In this document: in pieces, positions 17,630 through 25,510 of the stretch
Position numbering within the stretch: position 1 is the first letter of the stretch
Layout of the letters: the number at the start of each line of letters is the position of its first letter
DNA from: Flavobacterium coralii
GTDB taxonomy: Bacteria > Bacteroidota > Bacteroidia > Flavobacteriales > Flavobacteriaceae
Assembly: GCF_019891545.1 (NCBI RefSeq)
Contig: NZ_JAHDIU010000009.1
Location: forward strand, 80,639 to 144,638
Direction: 5' to 3'
DNA length: 64,000 nt
Position numbers and translations under genes: made by a program
The notes under the pieces: model-generated
Seen by the model: only the letters and a program-made list of their open reading frames with translations
The model's database searches: none
Told to the model about the DNA's origin: nothing

Positions 17630-19414
17630 ATGGCATTATCACAAATTTTAACCTCGCACATCGAAAAGGCCGTGCAGGCGTTGTTTGGTATCACTATTGA
17701 AAAAGTAGAGTTACAGGCAACCCGAAGGGAGTTTGAAGGTGATATTACCATGGTCATTTTTCCGCTTTTAAAGCAGGTAAAAGGCAACCCTGCCGAACTT
17801 GGCAATAAAATAGGGCAGTATCTTACCGAACATTCGGGTATAGCCGAGCGGTTTAATGTAGTTTCGGGTTTTCTTAATATTGTTATATCCGATGCTTATT
17901 ACATTAACCTGTTCAATACTATAAAAGACGACGAGTCTTTTGGTTTTGAAGTACCGGCGCAAGACGGTAAGGCTGTAATGGTGGAGTATGCCTCACCCAA
18001 CACCAACAAGCCGCTGCATTTGGGGCACGTGCGTAATGTGCTGTTAGGCTATTCTGTAGCCGAGATACTAAAGGCTTCCGGTAAAAAAGTTTACAAAACC
18101 CAGATAATTAACGACAGGGGCATCCACATCTGTAAGAGCATGCTGGCGTACCAAAAATTCGGGCATGGCGAAACACCGGAAAGTACCGGGGTTAAAGGTG
18201 ACAAGCTGGTGGGTAATTATTATGTGGAATTTGATAAAGCATATAAAAGAGAAATAGAAGCGCTTAAAGCCGAAAGTAAAACGGAGGAAGAAGCCAAGAA
18301 AGCAGCACCTGTTTTGCTTGAAGCCCAGGAAATGCTTCGCAAGTGGGAGGCAGGCGATGCAGAGGTTGTAGCCCTTTGGGAAAAGATGAACGGATGGGTA
18401 TATGAGGGCTTTAACGAAACCTATACAAACATAGGTGTTGACTTTGATAAGAATTACTACGAAAGCAATACGTACCTTTTAGGTAAAGATGTTGTGGCGG
18501 AAGGGCTGGAGAAGGGCGTATTTGAAAAAGATCCTGACGGCTCTGTATGGATAGACCTTACGGCAGACGGCCTTGACCGTAAAATAGTATTACGCTCGGA
18601 CGGTACGGCAGTTTATATGACGCAGGATATTGGTACTGCCATACAAAGGGTTAAAGATTTTCCTGATGTTGGGGGTATGGTATATACTGTGGGTAATGAA
18701 CAGGATTACCACTTTAAAGTGCTTTTCCTAATCCTGAAAAAACTTGGGTATGAGTGGGCCGACAGCCTGTACCATCTTAGTTATGGAATGGTAGATTTGC
18801 CTTCGGGTAAGATGAAGAGCCGTGAGGGTACTGTGGTAGATGCCGACGACCTTATGGCAGAAATGACCGCTACCGCTAAAGAAATATCTGAAGAGCTGGG
18901 CAAGCTGGAAGGCTATTCTGACGAAGAAAAAGCAAGGCTGCACAGGATAATCGGGCTTGGGGCTTTAAAGTATTACATACTGAAAGTTGACCCTAAAAAA
19001 CGCATACTGTTCGACCCTAAGGAGTCGGTAGATTTTGCAGGAAACACAGGGCCTTTTATACAATATACCTATGCAAGGATACAATCGCTTGTGAGGAAGG
19101 CAGATTTTGATTTTTCTGTTGTACTTGCTCCTGAAGATATTACCCTGCATGAAAAAGAGAAAGAGCTGCTGAAGCTGCTGGCACAATACCCGGATGTTAT
19201 ACAAAACGCAGCCGACAGCCACAGCCCTGCGCTTATAGCCAACTATACGTATGACCTGGTTAAAGAATACAATTCTTTTTACCAAAGCGTACCTGTATTA
19301 GGAAGTGAAGTGATGAACGAAAAGATATTCCGCATACAGCTCTCCAAAAAAGTGGGCGATACCATTAAGTCAGCATTTGGACTTTTAGGTATTGGTGTGC
19401 CGGAAAGAATGTAA
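17630..19414 (+). CDS. argS: Arginyl-tRNA synthetase
   Basis: This 594-residue class I aminoacyl-tRNA synthetase charges tRNA-Arg. It has the N-terminal Add-1 domain (residues 1-100), the HIGH-type motif HLGH at 130-133 within SPNTNKPLHLGHVRN, a KMSKS-like GKMKSREG near residue 396, and the C-terminal DALR anticodon-binding domain ending LLGIGVPERM. The ATG at 17630 (MALSQILTSH) gives the normal length; the open frame extends 43 codons further upstream, but that stretch overlaps the promoter. The O-acylation genes follow after 15 bases and may be co-transcribed. Confidence 0.97.
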   Translation: MALSQILTSHIEKAVQALFGITIEKVELQATRREFEGDITMVIFPLLKQVKGNPAELGNKIGQYLTEHSGIAERFNVVSGFLNIVISDAYYINLFNTIKDDESFGFEVPAQDGKAVMVEYASPNTNKPLHLGHVRNVLLGYSVAEILKASGKKVYKTQIINDRGIHICKSMLAYQKFGHGETPESTGVKGDKLVGNYYVEFDKAYKREIEALKAESKTEEEAKKAAPVLLEAQEMLRKWEAGDAEVVALWEKMNGWVYEGFNETYTNIGVDFDKNYYESNTYLLGKDVVAEGLEKGVFEKDPDGSVWIDLTADGLDRKIVLRSDGTAVYMTQDIGTAIQRVKDFPDVGGMVYTVGNEQDYHFKVLFLILKKLGYEWADSLYHLSYGMVDLPSGKMKSREGTVVDADDLMAEMTATAKEISEELGKLEGYSDEEKARLHRIIGLGALKYYILKVDPKKRILFDPKESVDFAGNTGPFIQYTYARIQSLVRKADFDFSVVLAPEDITLHEKEKELLKLLAQYPDVIQNAADSHSPALIANYTYDLVKEYNSFYQSVPVLGSEVMNEKIFRIQLSKKVGDTIKSAFGLLGIGVPERM

Positions 19415-19429
19415 TAAACCGCAAGTTTT

Positions 19430-20884
19430 GTGAAACCCAACAAGCCTTATTTTATACAATCATTTGCTATTGTGGTACTATCCATAGCGGCATTAATGGT
19501 TTTTAAGCAATTTTTACCCCGCAGGATTTTTACCGAGTCGGCTCCGGCAGGTAAAAATGTTGTTATAGACAGCATGGTGCTCGAGGCAGTGCAGGATATA
19601 GACACTACAGAAATTGTAGCGGTAGAGGACACCCTTCAGGATAAAAAGATTGTATTTAAAAAAGAAAAAGGCATACAGTTTCCGCCCGAAACTTTTGAAG
19701 AATATAAGGGCTACCAGCACCTGATAGCTTTCTACGAAAAGCTGTTGCAGCTCGAAACAAAGCAGCAGGGTAAAGTCCGCATTGCTTACTTTGGTGACTC
19801 CATGACGGATGGCGACATGATCGTGAAGGACTTCCGTACACAGTTACAGGACCGTTTTGGCGGTGAGGGGGTTGGCTTTGTAAATATTACATCAGAGTCG
19901 GCGCCATCGCGCAGCACACTTAAGCATGAATTCAGTTCCAACTGGAAAACACTTTCATATCTTAATATAAAGCATCCTAAAAGCCCTTTTGGCGTAAATG
20001 GGCATGTGTTTTTTGTAAAGCATGATACGGTAAATCCGGTGTGGGTAAAGTATAAAGCCAACCGTTACCACAACCTGTTGCAGCTAAACAAGCCAGTGCT
20101 GTTTTATGGTAAATCGGGGAATGAGCAGGGCAGGGTAGCCGTTATTACGGGCAACGACACTATTATAAAGCAGCTTGAGCCAAACAATGTAGTAAATACC
20201 ATCAGCATAGCCCCGAATGATTTAAAAGCATTCAGGGCCGAGTTTATCGCTGCCGACTCCATACCATTCTACGGTTTTAATTTTGACGATGGCAGGGGTG
20301 TGCATGTAGATAATTTTTCTAACAGGGGCAATTCAGGTTTACCCATTACAACCTTTGATAAAAAGGTAATGCAGGCTTTTAACGAAAAGTTGGGGTACGA
20401 TCTTATTGTACTGCACTATGGCACCAACGTGCTTAACTATGGTTCTTATAACTACAAATGGTATGAAAAACGCATGGCAAGGGTTGTAGAGCATCTTAAA
20501 GAATGCTTTCCGGGTGTTGCCATACTGGTGGTTTCTACCGCAGATAAATCTACCAAGTACGATTTAGAAATGAAAACCGACAGCGCGGTTGTGCCGCTAA
20601 CGCTGGCACAAAAACGTTATGCCATACAGTCGGACGCGGCTTATGTAAACCTGTTCAGCCTTATGGGGGGTGAAGGCGCTATGGTTAAATGGGTTGAAGA
20701 AGCACCTGCACTTGCCAATAAAGATTATACACATTTTAATTTCAGGGGCTCAGAAAAAATAGGAGGGCTTATTTTTCAGCAATTGAATGAAGGTTATGAG
20801 CTGTACAAAAAACTGAAAGGTGTGAAGCCAAAACCGAAAACGAACAAAACCCTGATTAAAAAAGATACTGTACATGCTAAATAG
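19430..20884 (+). CDS. SGNH/GDSL-type hydrolase, first of a polymer O-acylation cassette
   Basis: This 484-residue protein starts at GTG 19430. One N-terminal membrane anchor (SFAIVVLSIAALMVF) precedes an SGNH domain: block I IAYFGDSMTDGD with Ser124 in GDS (122-124), a LHYGTNVLNYG block near 330, and a C-terminal DYTHFNFRG giving the Asp-x-x-His pair. Such enzymes act beside MBOAT proteins as periplasmic O-acetyltransferases or esterases (AlgJ/AlgX, PatB). It overlaps the next SGNH gene by 11 bases and follows argS by 15 bases. Substrate unknown. Confidence 0.82.
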   Translation: MKPNKPYFIQSFAIVVLSIAALMVFKQFLPRRIFTESAPAGKNVVIDSMVLEAVQDIDTTEIVAVEDTLQDKKIVFKKEKGIQFPPETFEEYKGYQHLIAFYEKLLQLETKQQGKVRIAYFGDSMTDGDMIVKDFRTQLQDRFGGEGVGFVNITSESAPSRSTLKHEFSSNWKTLSYLNIKHPKSPFGVNGHVFFVKHDTVNPVWVKYKANRYHNLLQLNKPVLFYGKSGNEQGRVAVITGNDTIIKQLEPNNVVNTISIAPNDLKAFRAEFIAADSIPFYGFNFDDGRGVHVDNFSNRGNSGLPITTFDKKVMQAFNEKLGYDLIVLHYGTNVLNYGSYNYKWYEKRMARVVEHLKECFPGVAILVVSTADKSTKYDLEMKTDSAVVPLTLAQKRYAIQSDAAYVNLFSLMGGEGAMVKWVEEAPALANKDYTHFNFRGSEKIGGLIFQQLNEGYELYKKLKGVKPKPKTNKTLIKKDTVHAK

Positions 20885-22289
20885 ATACCTGTTGCTTATT
20901 TTTATGCTTGCTGCAACAAGTATGGCTGCACAGGTTGACACTACAGAGGTGGTTATAGACAGTGTGGTTACTGATACTTCGGGTATAGAGATGGCAGATA
21001 ACAATATCATTACCAATACTTCGGCGCTCAAACTGTTTTTTGAGAAGCTCCGGTTTCTGGAAGAAGAGAAGGCGGGGCACATCAATATTGTACACATTGG
21101 CGACAGCCACATCCAGGCCGATATCATTACAGGTACCATTCGCAAAAAACTACAGGCACGCTTTGGCAACGGTGGTGTGGGGTTTTCGTTCCCGCACAGG
21201 CTGGCTAAAACCAATGGCAGCCCTTATGTAAAATACAGCAGTAACATAAACTGGGACAGCCGCAGGAATATTTACCCCGCAGAGCAGGGCATGGAGGTTG
21301 GGCTAAGCGGTATTGCACTAAAGGCAACAGAAAGCTTTGTGGTAGAAGCCACAGTGCGCGATACCGGCTATTATTTTAATACGATCAGGCTAATCACTCC
21401 GCACAATATACCGTGTATAGACATTGCCACAAGTTCTAAAACCATTGTGATGGAATCTTCCGAGCCTAAAAAGATTACCCATAAAATTAAAAGCGGGGAG
21501 GTTTTATCCATTATAGCTAATAAATATGGTACCAGCGTTTCGGCAATAAAAAAGCTTAACGGATTACGTTCTGACAATATCAGGGCAGGTAAAACATTAA
21601 AGATACCTACCAGCCAGATGGAAAAAAGAGAGATAAAGCGCAGCGAATTTATTCCTTTGCCACTGGCTACTGATACTATTTCCAATTATTACTACAGTAA
21701 AGAGCCTGTTTCTAAGATTTACCTCCTGCCGGGAGAGGGGCTTAAAGAATATGCCCTGAATGGTTTAGTACTTGAAAAAGATACTCCGGGTATCCTGTAC
21801 CACAGCATCGGTGTTAATGGCGCTAAAGCATCTGATTATAATAAATACCCTTTGTTTTTTGAGCAGACAAAAGCGCTGCAACCCGACCTAATTGTAGTAG
21901 CGCTTGGTACAAATGAGTCTTTTGATAAAATGGAGGCGCAGGCTTACACCGAACAGCTCAATTTATTTATTGAGAATATGCGTGCAGCTAATCCCGAAGC
22001 CTGCCTGCTGGTTATGACGCCCCCGCCATCATTATTTAAGCGAAGATACCCTAATACCTTTGTGGCGGCTTATGCTAAAAGCATACTAACACAGGAAACG
22101 GAAAAAAATTATGCATCGTGGGATATGTTCTCAGAAATGGGAGGATTGTATGGTGTAGATAAAAATGCAGCAAAGGGAATGATGTCTTCAGACAGGGTGC
22201 ATTATTCGGTGCAGGGTTACCAAAAGCAGGGCGAACTTTTTACCGAAGCTTTTTTAAAAGCATTTGATAATTTTAAATCCAACAACTAA
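20874..22289 (+). CDS. SGNH/GDSL-type hydrolase with an inserted LysM domain
   Basis: This 471-residue protein has a signal peptide (MLNRYLLLIFMLAATSMAAQ). SGNH block I is IVHIGDSHIQAD (Ser in GDS 76-78), a central LysM peptidoglycan/glycan-binding module lies at about 195-245 (KIKSGEVLSIIANKYGTSVS then IRAGKTLKIP), and the later blocks are VVALGTNESFD and DRVHYSVQGYQKQG with the Asp-x-x-His pair. The LysM sits inside the SGNH fold rather than at an end. It is likely periplasmic and glycan-tethered. It overlaps the previous gene by 11 bases and ends one base before the MBOAT start. Confidence 0.85.
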   Translation: MLNRYLLLIFMLAATSMAAQVDTTEVVIDSVVTDTSGIEMADNNIITNTSALKLFFEKLRFLEEEKAGHINIVHIGDSHIQADIITGTIRKKLQARFGNGGVGFSFPHRLAKTNGSPYVKYSSNINWDSRRNIYPAEQGMEVGLSGIALKATESFVVEATVRDTGYYFNTIRLITPHNIPCIDIATSSKTIVMESSEPKKITHKIKSGEVLSIIANKYGTSVSAIKKLNGLRSDNIRAGKTLKIPTSQMEKREIKRSEFIPLPLATDTISNYYYSKEPVSKIYLLPGEGLKEYALNGLVLEKDTPGILYHSIGVNGAKASDYNKYPLFFEQTKALQPDLIVVALGTNESFDKMEAQAYTEQLNLFIENMRAANPEACLLVMTPPPSLFKRRYPNTFVAAYAKSILTQETEKNYASWDMFSEMGGLYGVDKNAAKGMMSSDRVHYSVQGYQKQGELFTEAFLKAFDNFKSNN

Positions 22290-22290
22290 A

Positions 22291-23949
22291 ATGCAGTGGA
22301 ATAATATTTTACCGGAGGTAAAATGGGAGGATGTGGTAACCTGGTTCACGTATGACCCGGGCAGGCCTTTGCTGTTTAACACAGGTTTGTTTTTGGGTCT
22401 GTTTGTTGTTTTTTATGCTATCTACCTGCTGCTGCGCAAAACATTTCATCTGCGCATATTTTATGTAATTGCGTTCTCGCTCTTCTTTTACTATAAGTCG
22501 AGCGGTATGTATTTCCTGCTGTTGCTGTTTACATCTGTTCTGGATTATACCCTTAGCTACTTCCTGTACCGGGAAACAAGGGAAATGCAGCGTAAAATAT
22601 ACCTGTGGTTCAGTGTTATAGTCAACCTGAGTTTTTTAGCTTATTTTAAATATACCAACTTTTTAATAGGTAACTATAACGACCTTTTTGGCGGAAAGTT
22701 TGCCTTTTATGATGTTATACTCCCGGTAGGTATTTCATTTTACACCTTTCAATCCATAAGCTACACGATAGAAATTTACCGTAAGGAAATAACACCCGCT
22801 AAGAGTTTTCCCGATTATCTTTTCTTTGTATCGTTTTTCCCCCAGCTCGTTGCCGGTCCAATAGTAAGGGCGAAAGATTTTATCCCTAAAATATATGAAA
22901 AGCTTACTATTACTAAAGAAGAAGTAAACTACGGGCTTTTCCTTATTATTGGGGGGCTTATCAAGAAAACGGTAATATCCGATTATATATCGGTAAATTT
23001 TGTTGACAGGGTTTTTGATTCGCCTAACAGCTACACTGCTTTTGAAAACCTGACGGCTACATATGGCTACACCATACAGATATACTGCGACTTTTCTGGG
23101 TATAGTGATATGGCTATCGGTATAGCACTGCTGCTTGGCTTCGAGCTTCCGCCAAACTTTCATACACCTTATAAATCTGCAAGTATAACCGAGTTTTGGC
23201 GAAGGTGGCACATTTCATTATCAACCTGGTTAAAAGATTTCCTTTATATCTCCGTTGGCGGTAACAGGAAAGGGTCTTTTGGGGGCTTCTTTTTCCCGGC
23301 AGTCTTTTTTATTGCCGTTATAGCATGGGGTGTGGCTAACTTAAATGCAAGTATATGGCCTATAATAATAGCCGGTAGTGCATTCGGGCTTTTTATGTTG
23401 TCATTTCTATTGGCTAAAGACAGGCAGAAAACACTGGTTACCAATGTAAACCTGTTAACCACCATGCTATTGGGCGGGTTATGGCATGGGGCAAGCCTAA
23501 GGTTTATAGTTTGGGGTGCTTTGCACGGTATTGCCCTGGCAGTACACAAATTATTTTCTGAATTCTTCCCAACCCCGAAAGGAAAAAGCGGAAACCGTTT
23601 ATGGCACTTTATATCCGTTCTCATAACATTTCACTTTGTTGCGTTTTGCTGGATATTTTTCCGTGCCAAAGATTTTACAATTGCGCTTGATGTTATTCAG
23701 AACATTGGTAAAGTAACCTTTAACCCTGCACAGTGGGAAACCATCATAATGGGGTATAAAAATGTATTCATTTTGATGTTTATTGGTTATGTGTGGCACT
23801 TTTTACCCGAAAACATTATCAATGCCATGAAGCAGGCTTTTTACAGGACACCGCTTGCGGGTAAGGCAGTAATTCTGGGGTTTGTGTACTGGCTTGTTTA
23901 TGCCGCAGCCTCAGCAGGTCCTCAGCCATTTATATACTTTCAGTTTTAA
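22291..23949 (+). CDS. MBOAT family O-acyltransferase (AlgI/PatA type)
   Basis: This 552-residue polytopic enzyme has the MBOAT core: FFPQLVAGPIVRAKDFIP, then FCDFSGYSDMAIG-type YCDFSGYSDMAIGIALLLG, FWRRWHISLSTWLKDFLYI and LLGGLWHGASLRFIVWGALHG with the active-site His. MBOAT proteins carry acyl groups across the inner membrane to partner SGNH enzymes, which add them to a polysaccharide. I chose the ATG at 22291, which lies one base after the previous stop. With the two SGNH genes it forms a compact cassette, probably for exopolysaccharide or cell-wall O-acetylation. Confidence 0.93.
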   Translation: MQWNNILPEVKWEDVVTWFTYDPGRPLLFNTGLFLGLFVVFYAIYLLLRKTFHLRIFYVIAFSLFFYYKSSGMYFLLLLFTSVLDYTLSYFLYRETREMQRKIYLWFSVIVNLSFLAYFKYTNFLIGNYNDLFGGKFAFYDVILPVGISFYTFQSISYTIEIYRKEITPAKSFPDYLFFVSFFPQLVAGPIVRAKDFIPKIYEKLTITKEEVNYGLFLIIGGLIKKTVISDYISVNFVDRVFDSPNSYTAFENLTATYGYTIQIYCDFSGYSDMAIGIALLLGFELPPNFHTPYKSASITEFWRRWHISLSTWLKDFLYISVGGNRKGSFGGFFFPAVFFIAVIAWGVANLNASIWPIIIAGSAFGLFMLSFLLAKDRQKTLVTNVNLLTTMLLGGLWHGASLRFIVWGALHGIALAVHKLFSEFFPTPKGKSGNRLWHFISVLITFHFVAFCWIFFRAKDFTIALDVIQNIGKVTFNPAQWETIIMGYKNVFILMFIGYVWHFLPENIINAMKQAFYRTPLAGKAVILGFVYWLVYAAASAGPQPFIYFQF

Positions 23950-24064
23950 ACATAACATTTTTATATAAAAAAGTTGTTTTCATGATAAAGTAACGCTTAA
24001 TACAAGTGGATGCTTGAGTTTTTTATGGAAAATTTCTTAAATTTCCTGCCTAAAACTAAACTTT

Positions 24065-25447
24065 ATGAAGAAAACACTACTCAACTTGTTTTTAGGTCTT
24101 GCCATGTTTGCTGCCGTAGGTGTGCAGGCTCAGGAACCATACAACCTTACTGTTTTTGACCAGGCTGTTTACTACGGTATGTATGAAGCTACCGTAAGCG
24201 AGCCGATTCCGCCGGGAGCTATAAGGAACAGCAACTCCTCTTATGGCAAAAAACTTACCGAAGAGCAACTTGCATCTTTCGGAAATAAATTAACCATGAC
24301 GGTAACCCTCAATCCGCTTTGCGATAACTACGACAGGATAGGTAACGTAAATATGGTTTTGGCACCAAAAGGAGCAGATACTTATGTATATAATGAAGTA
24401 CAGCGTATAGAGATAGGGCGTTTTATTACCCCGTTTATGGATATGACAGTAACAAACCCTAACTCGGTTCCTTATGTATATCAGGTGGATAACCTTACCC
24501 ATATTTTTCATGATGAGAATATAACATCACAATATGATATTTGGATAGAGCTTGAAGTATATGGCTATCAGGGTGGTCCCGGCCAGGGTGGGGCTGCAGA
24601 AGAAATACCGGGCTGTGAAGGAAGAAATGATGTATATATGGGCACACTTGAGTTCTCATCTACATTTGACCCGAACCTTGTTGCCGAGAATAACTTCTTT
24701 TTGCCATTATCGTATAAATATGAGCTTAAGAATTATACACTTGACGGAACTGATATTTTAGGTGAAACGGTGCGTACCATCAACTTTACACTGGAGCAGG
24801 ATGTACCGAATGCAAAGTTTTACTTGATAACATCAAACCACGGTTCTAATTCAGGTGGTGAAGAATATGTAAGGCGTAACCATTTTATTTACTTCGATAA
24901 CCAGCTTGTGTTAACTTACAAGCCGGGTGGAGTATCGTGTGTGCCTTTCTTTAACTATAATACCCAGCCAAGCTGTATTTATTATGACTGCTCTACGAAT
25001 CCTGCATACCCGAGGCCTGATACCAATGCCGCATGGTCGTGGAACAACTGGTGCCCAGGAGATAAAATTCCAATCCGAACCATATCACTGGGAGACCTTA
25101 CAGCAGGTGAGCATAGCTTTAAAATAGATGTTCCGGATGCAGTTTTTGCAGGAGGTCAAGGCTATTTCCCGATGTCTGTTTACCTGCAGGGCTTTGCACA
25201 GCCGCTATCAACTGCAAGCTTTGATAATACTGACTTTAGTATCTATCCTAACCCTGTTGCAGACGTTGTTACTGTTGTTGCAGATGCCGAAGTTAGCAGC
25301 TTAGAAGTAATAAATACTTTAGGGCAACAGGTATTTACAGGTACATCTAAGCAGGCAAACCTTTCGGGGCTTGAATCAGGCATATATGTGGTTAAGGCTA
25401 CATTTGCCAACGGTAAGATAGCTACCCGTAAAATTGTAAAAGAATAA
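24065..25447 (+). CDS. PNGase F-like peptide-N-glycosidase with T9SS sorting domain
   Basis: This 460-residue secreted protein has a signal peptide (residues 1-22, ending VGVQA). The PNGase F N-terminal domain follows: PLCDNYDRIGNV with D90 at the position of catalytic D60, and EIGRFITPF identical in pattern to the Elizabethkingia enzyme. In the C-terminal domain, GGEEYVRRNH supplies Glu266/267 for catalytic E206, and NNWCPGDKIPIRTI matches GWCPGMAVPTRI. The end (about 392-460: FSIYPNPVADVV ... GIYVVKATFANGKIATRKI) is a type A T9SS sorting domain. Role inferred: release of N-glycans from glycoproteins outside the cell. The counterpart of E118 is uncertain. Confidence 0.82.
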   Translation: MKKTLLNLFLGLAMFAAVGVQAQEPYNLTVFDQAVYYGMYEATVSEPIPPGAIRNSNSSYGKKLTEEQLASFGNKLTMTVTLNPLCDNYDRIGNVNMVLAPKGADTYVYNEVQRIEIGRFITPFMDMTVTNPNSVPYVYQVDNLTHIFHDENITSQYDIWIELEVYGYQGGPGQGGAAEEIPGCEGRNDVYMGTLEFSSTFDPNLVAENNFFLPLSYKYELKNYTLDGTDILGETVRTINFTLEQDVPNAKFYLITSNHGSNSGGEEYVRRNHFIYFDNQLVLTYKPGGVSCVPFFNYNTQPSCIYYDCSTNPAYPRPDTNAAWSWNNWCPGDKIPIRTISLGDLTAGEHSFKIDVPDAVFAGGQGYFPMSVYLQGFAQPLSTASFDNTDFSIYPNPVADVVTVVADAEVSSLEVINTLGQQVFTGTSKQANLSGLESGIYVVKATFANGKIATRKIVKE

Positions 25448-25477
25448 TGTTTGAGTTATAATCCGGCTAAAAAAGTA

Positions 25478-25507
25478 AAGCCTGCTGTAAAAAGCAGGCT
25501 TTGTTAT
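25478..25507. terminator. Bidirectional terminator between the PNGase-like gene and the TonB receptor gene
   Basis: Perfect 9-bp stem AAGCCTGCT / AGCAGGCTT with a 6-nt loop, T-rich on the plus side and A-rich (AAAAAAG) on the other, between convergent genes. Confidence 0.8.
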
Positions 25508-25510
25508 TTA

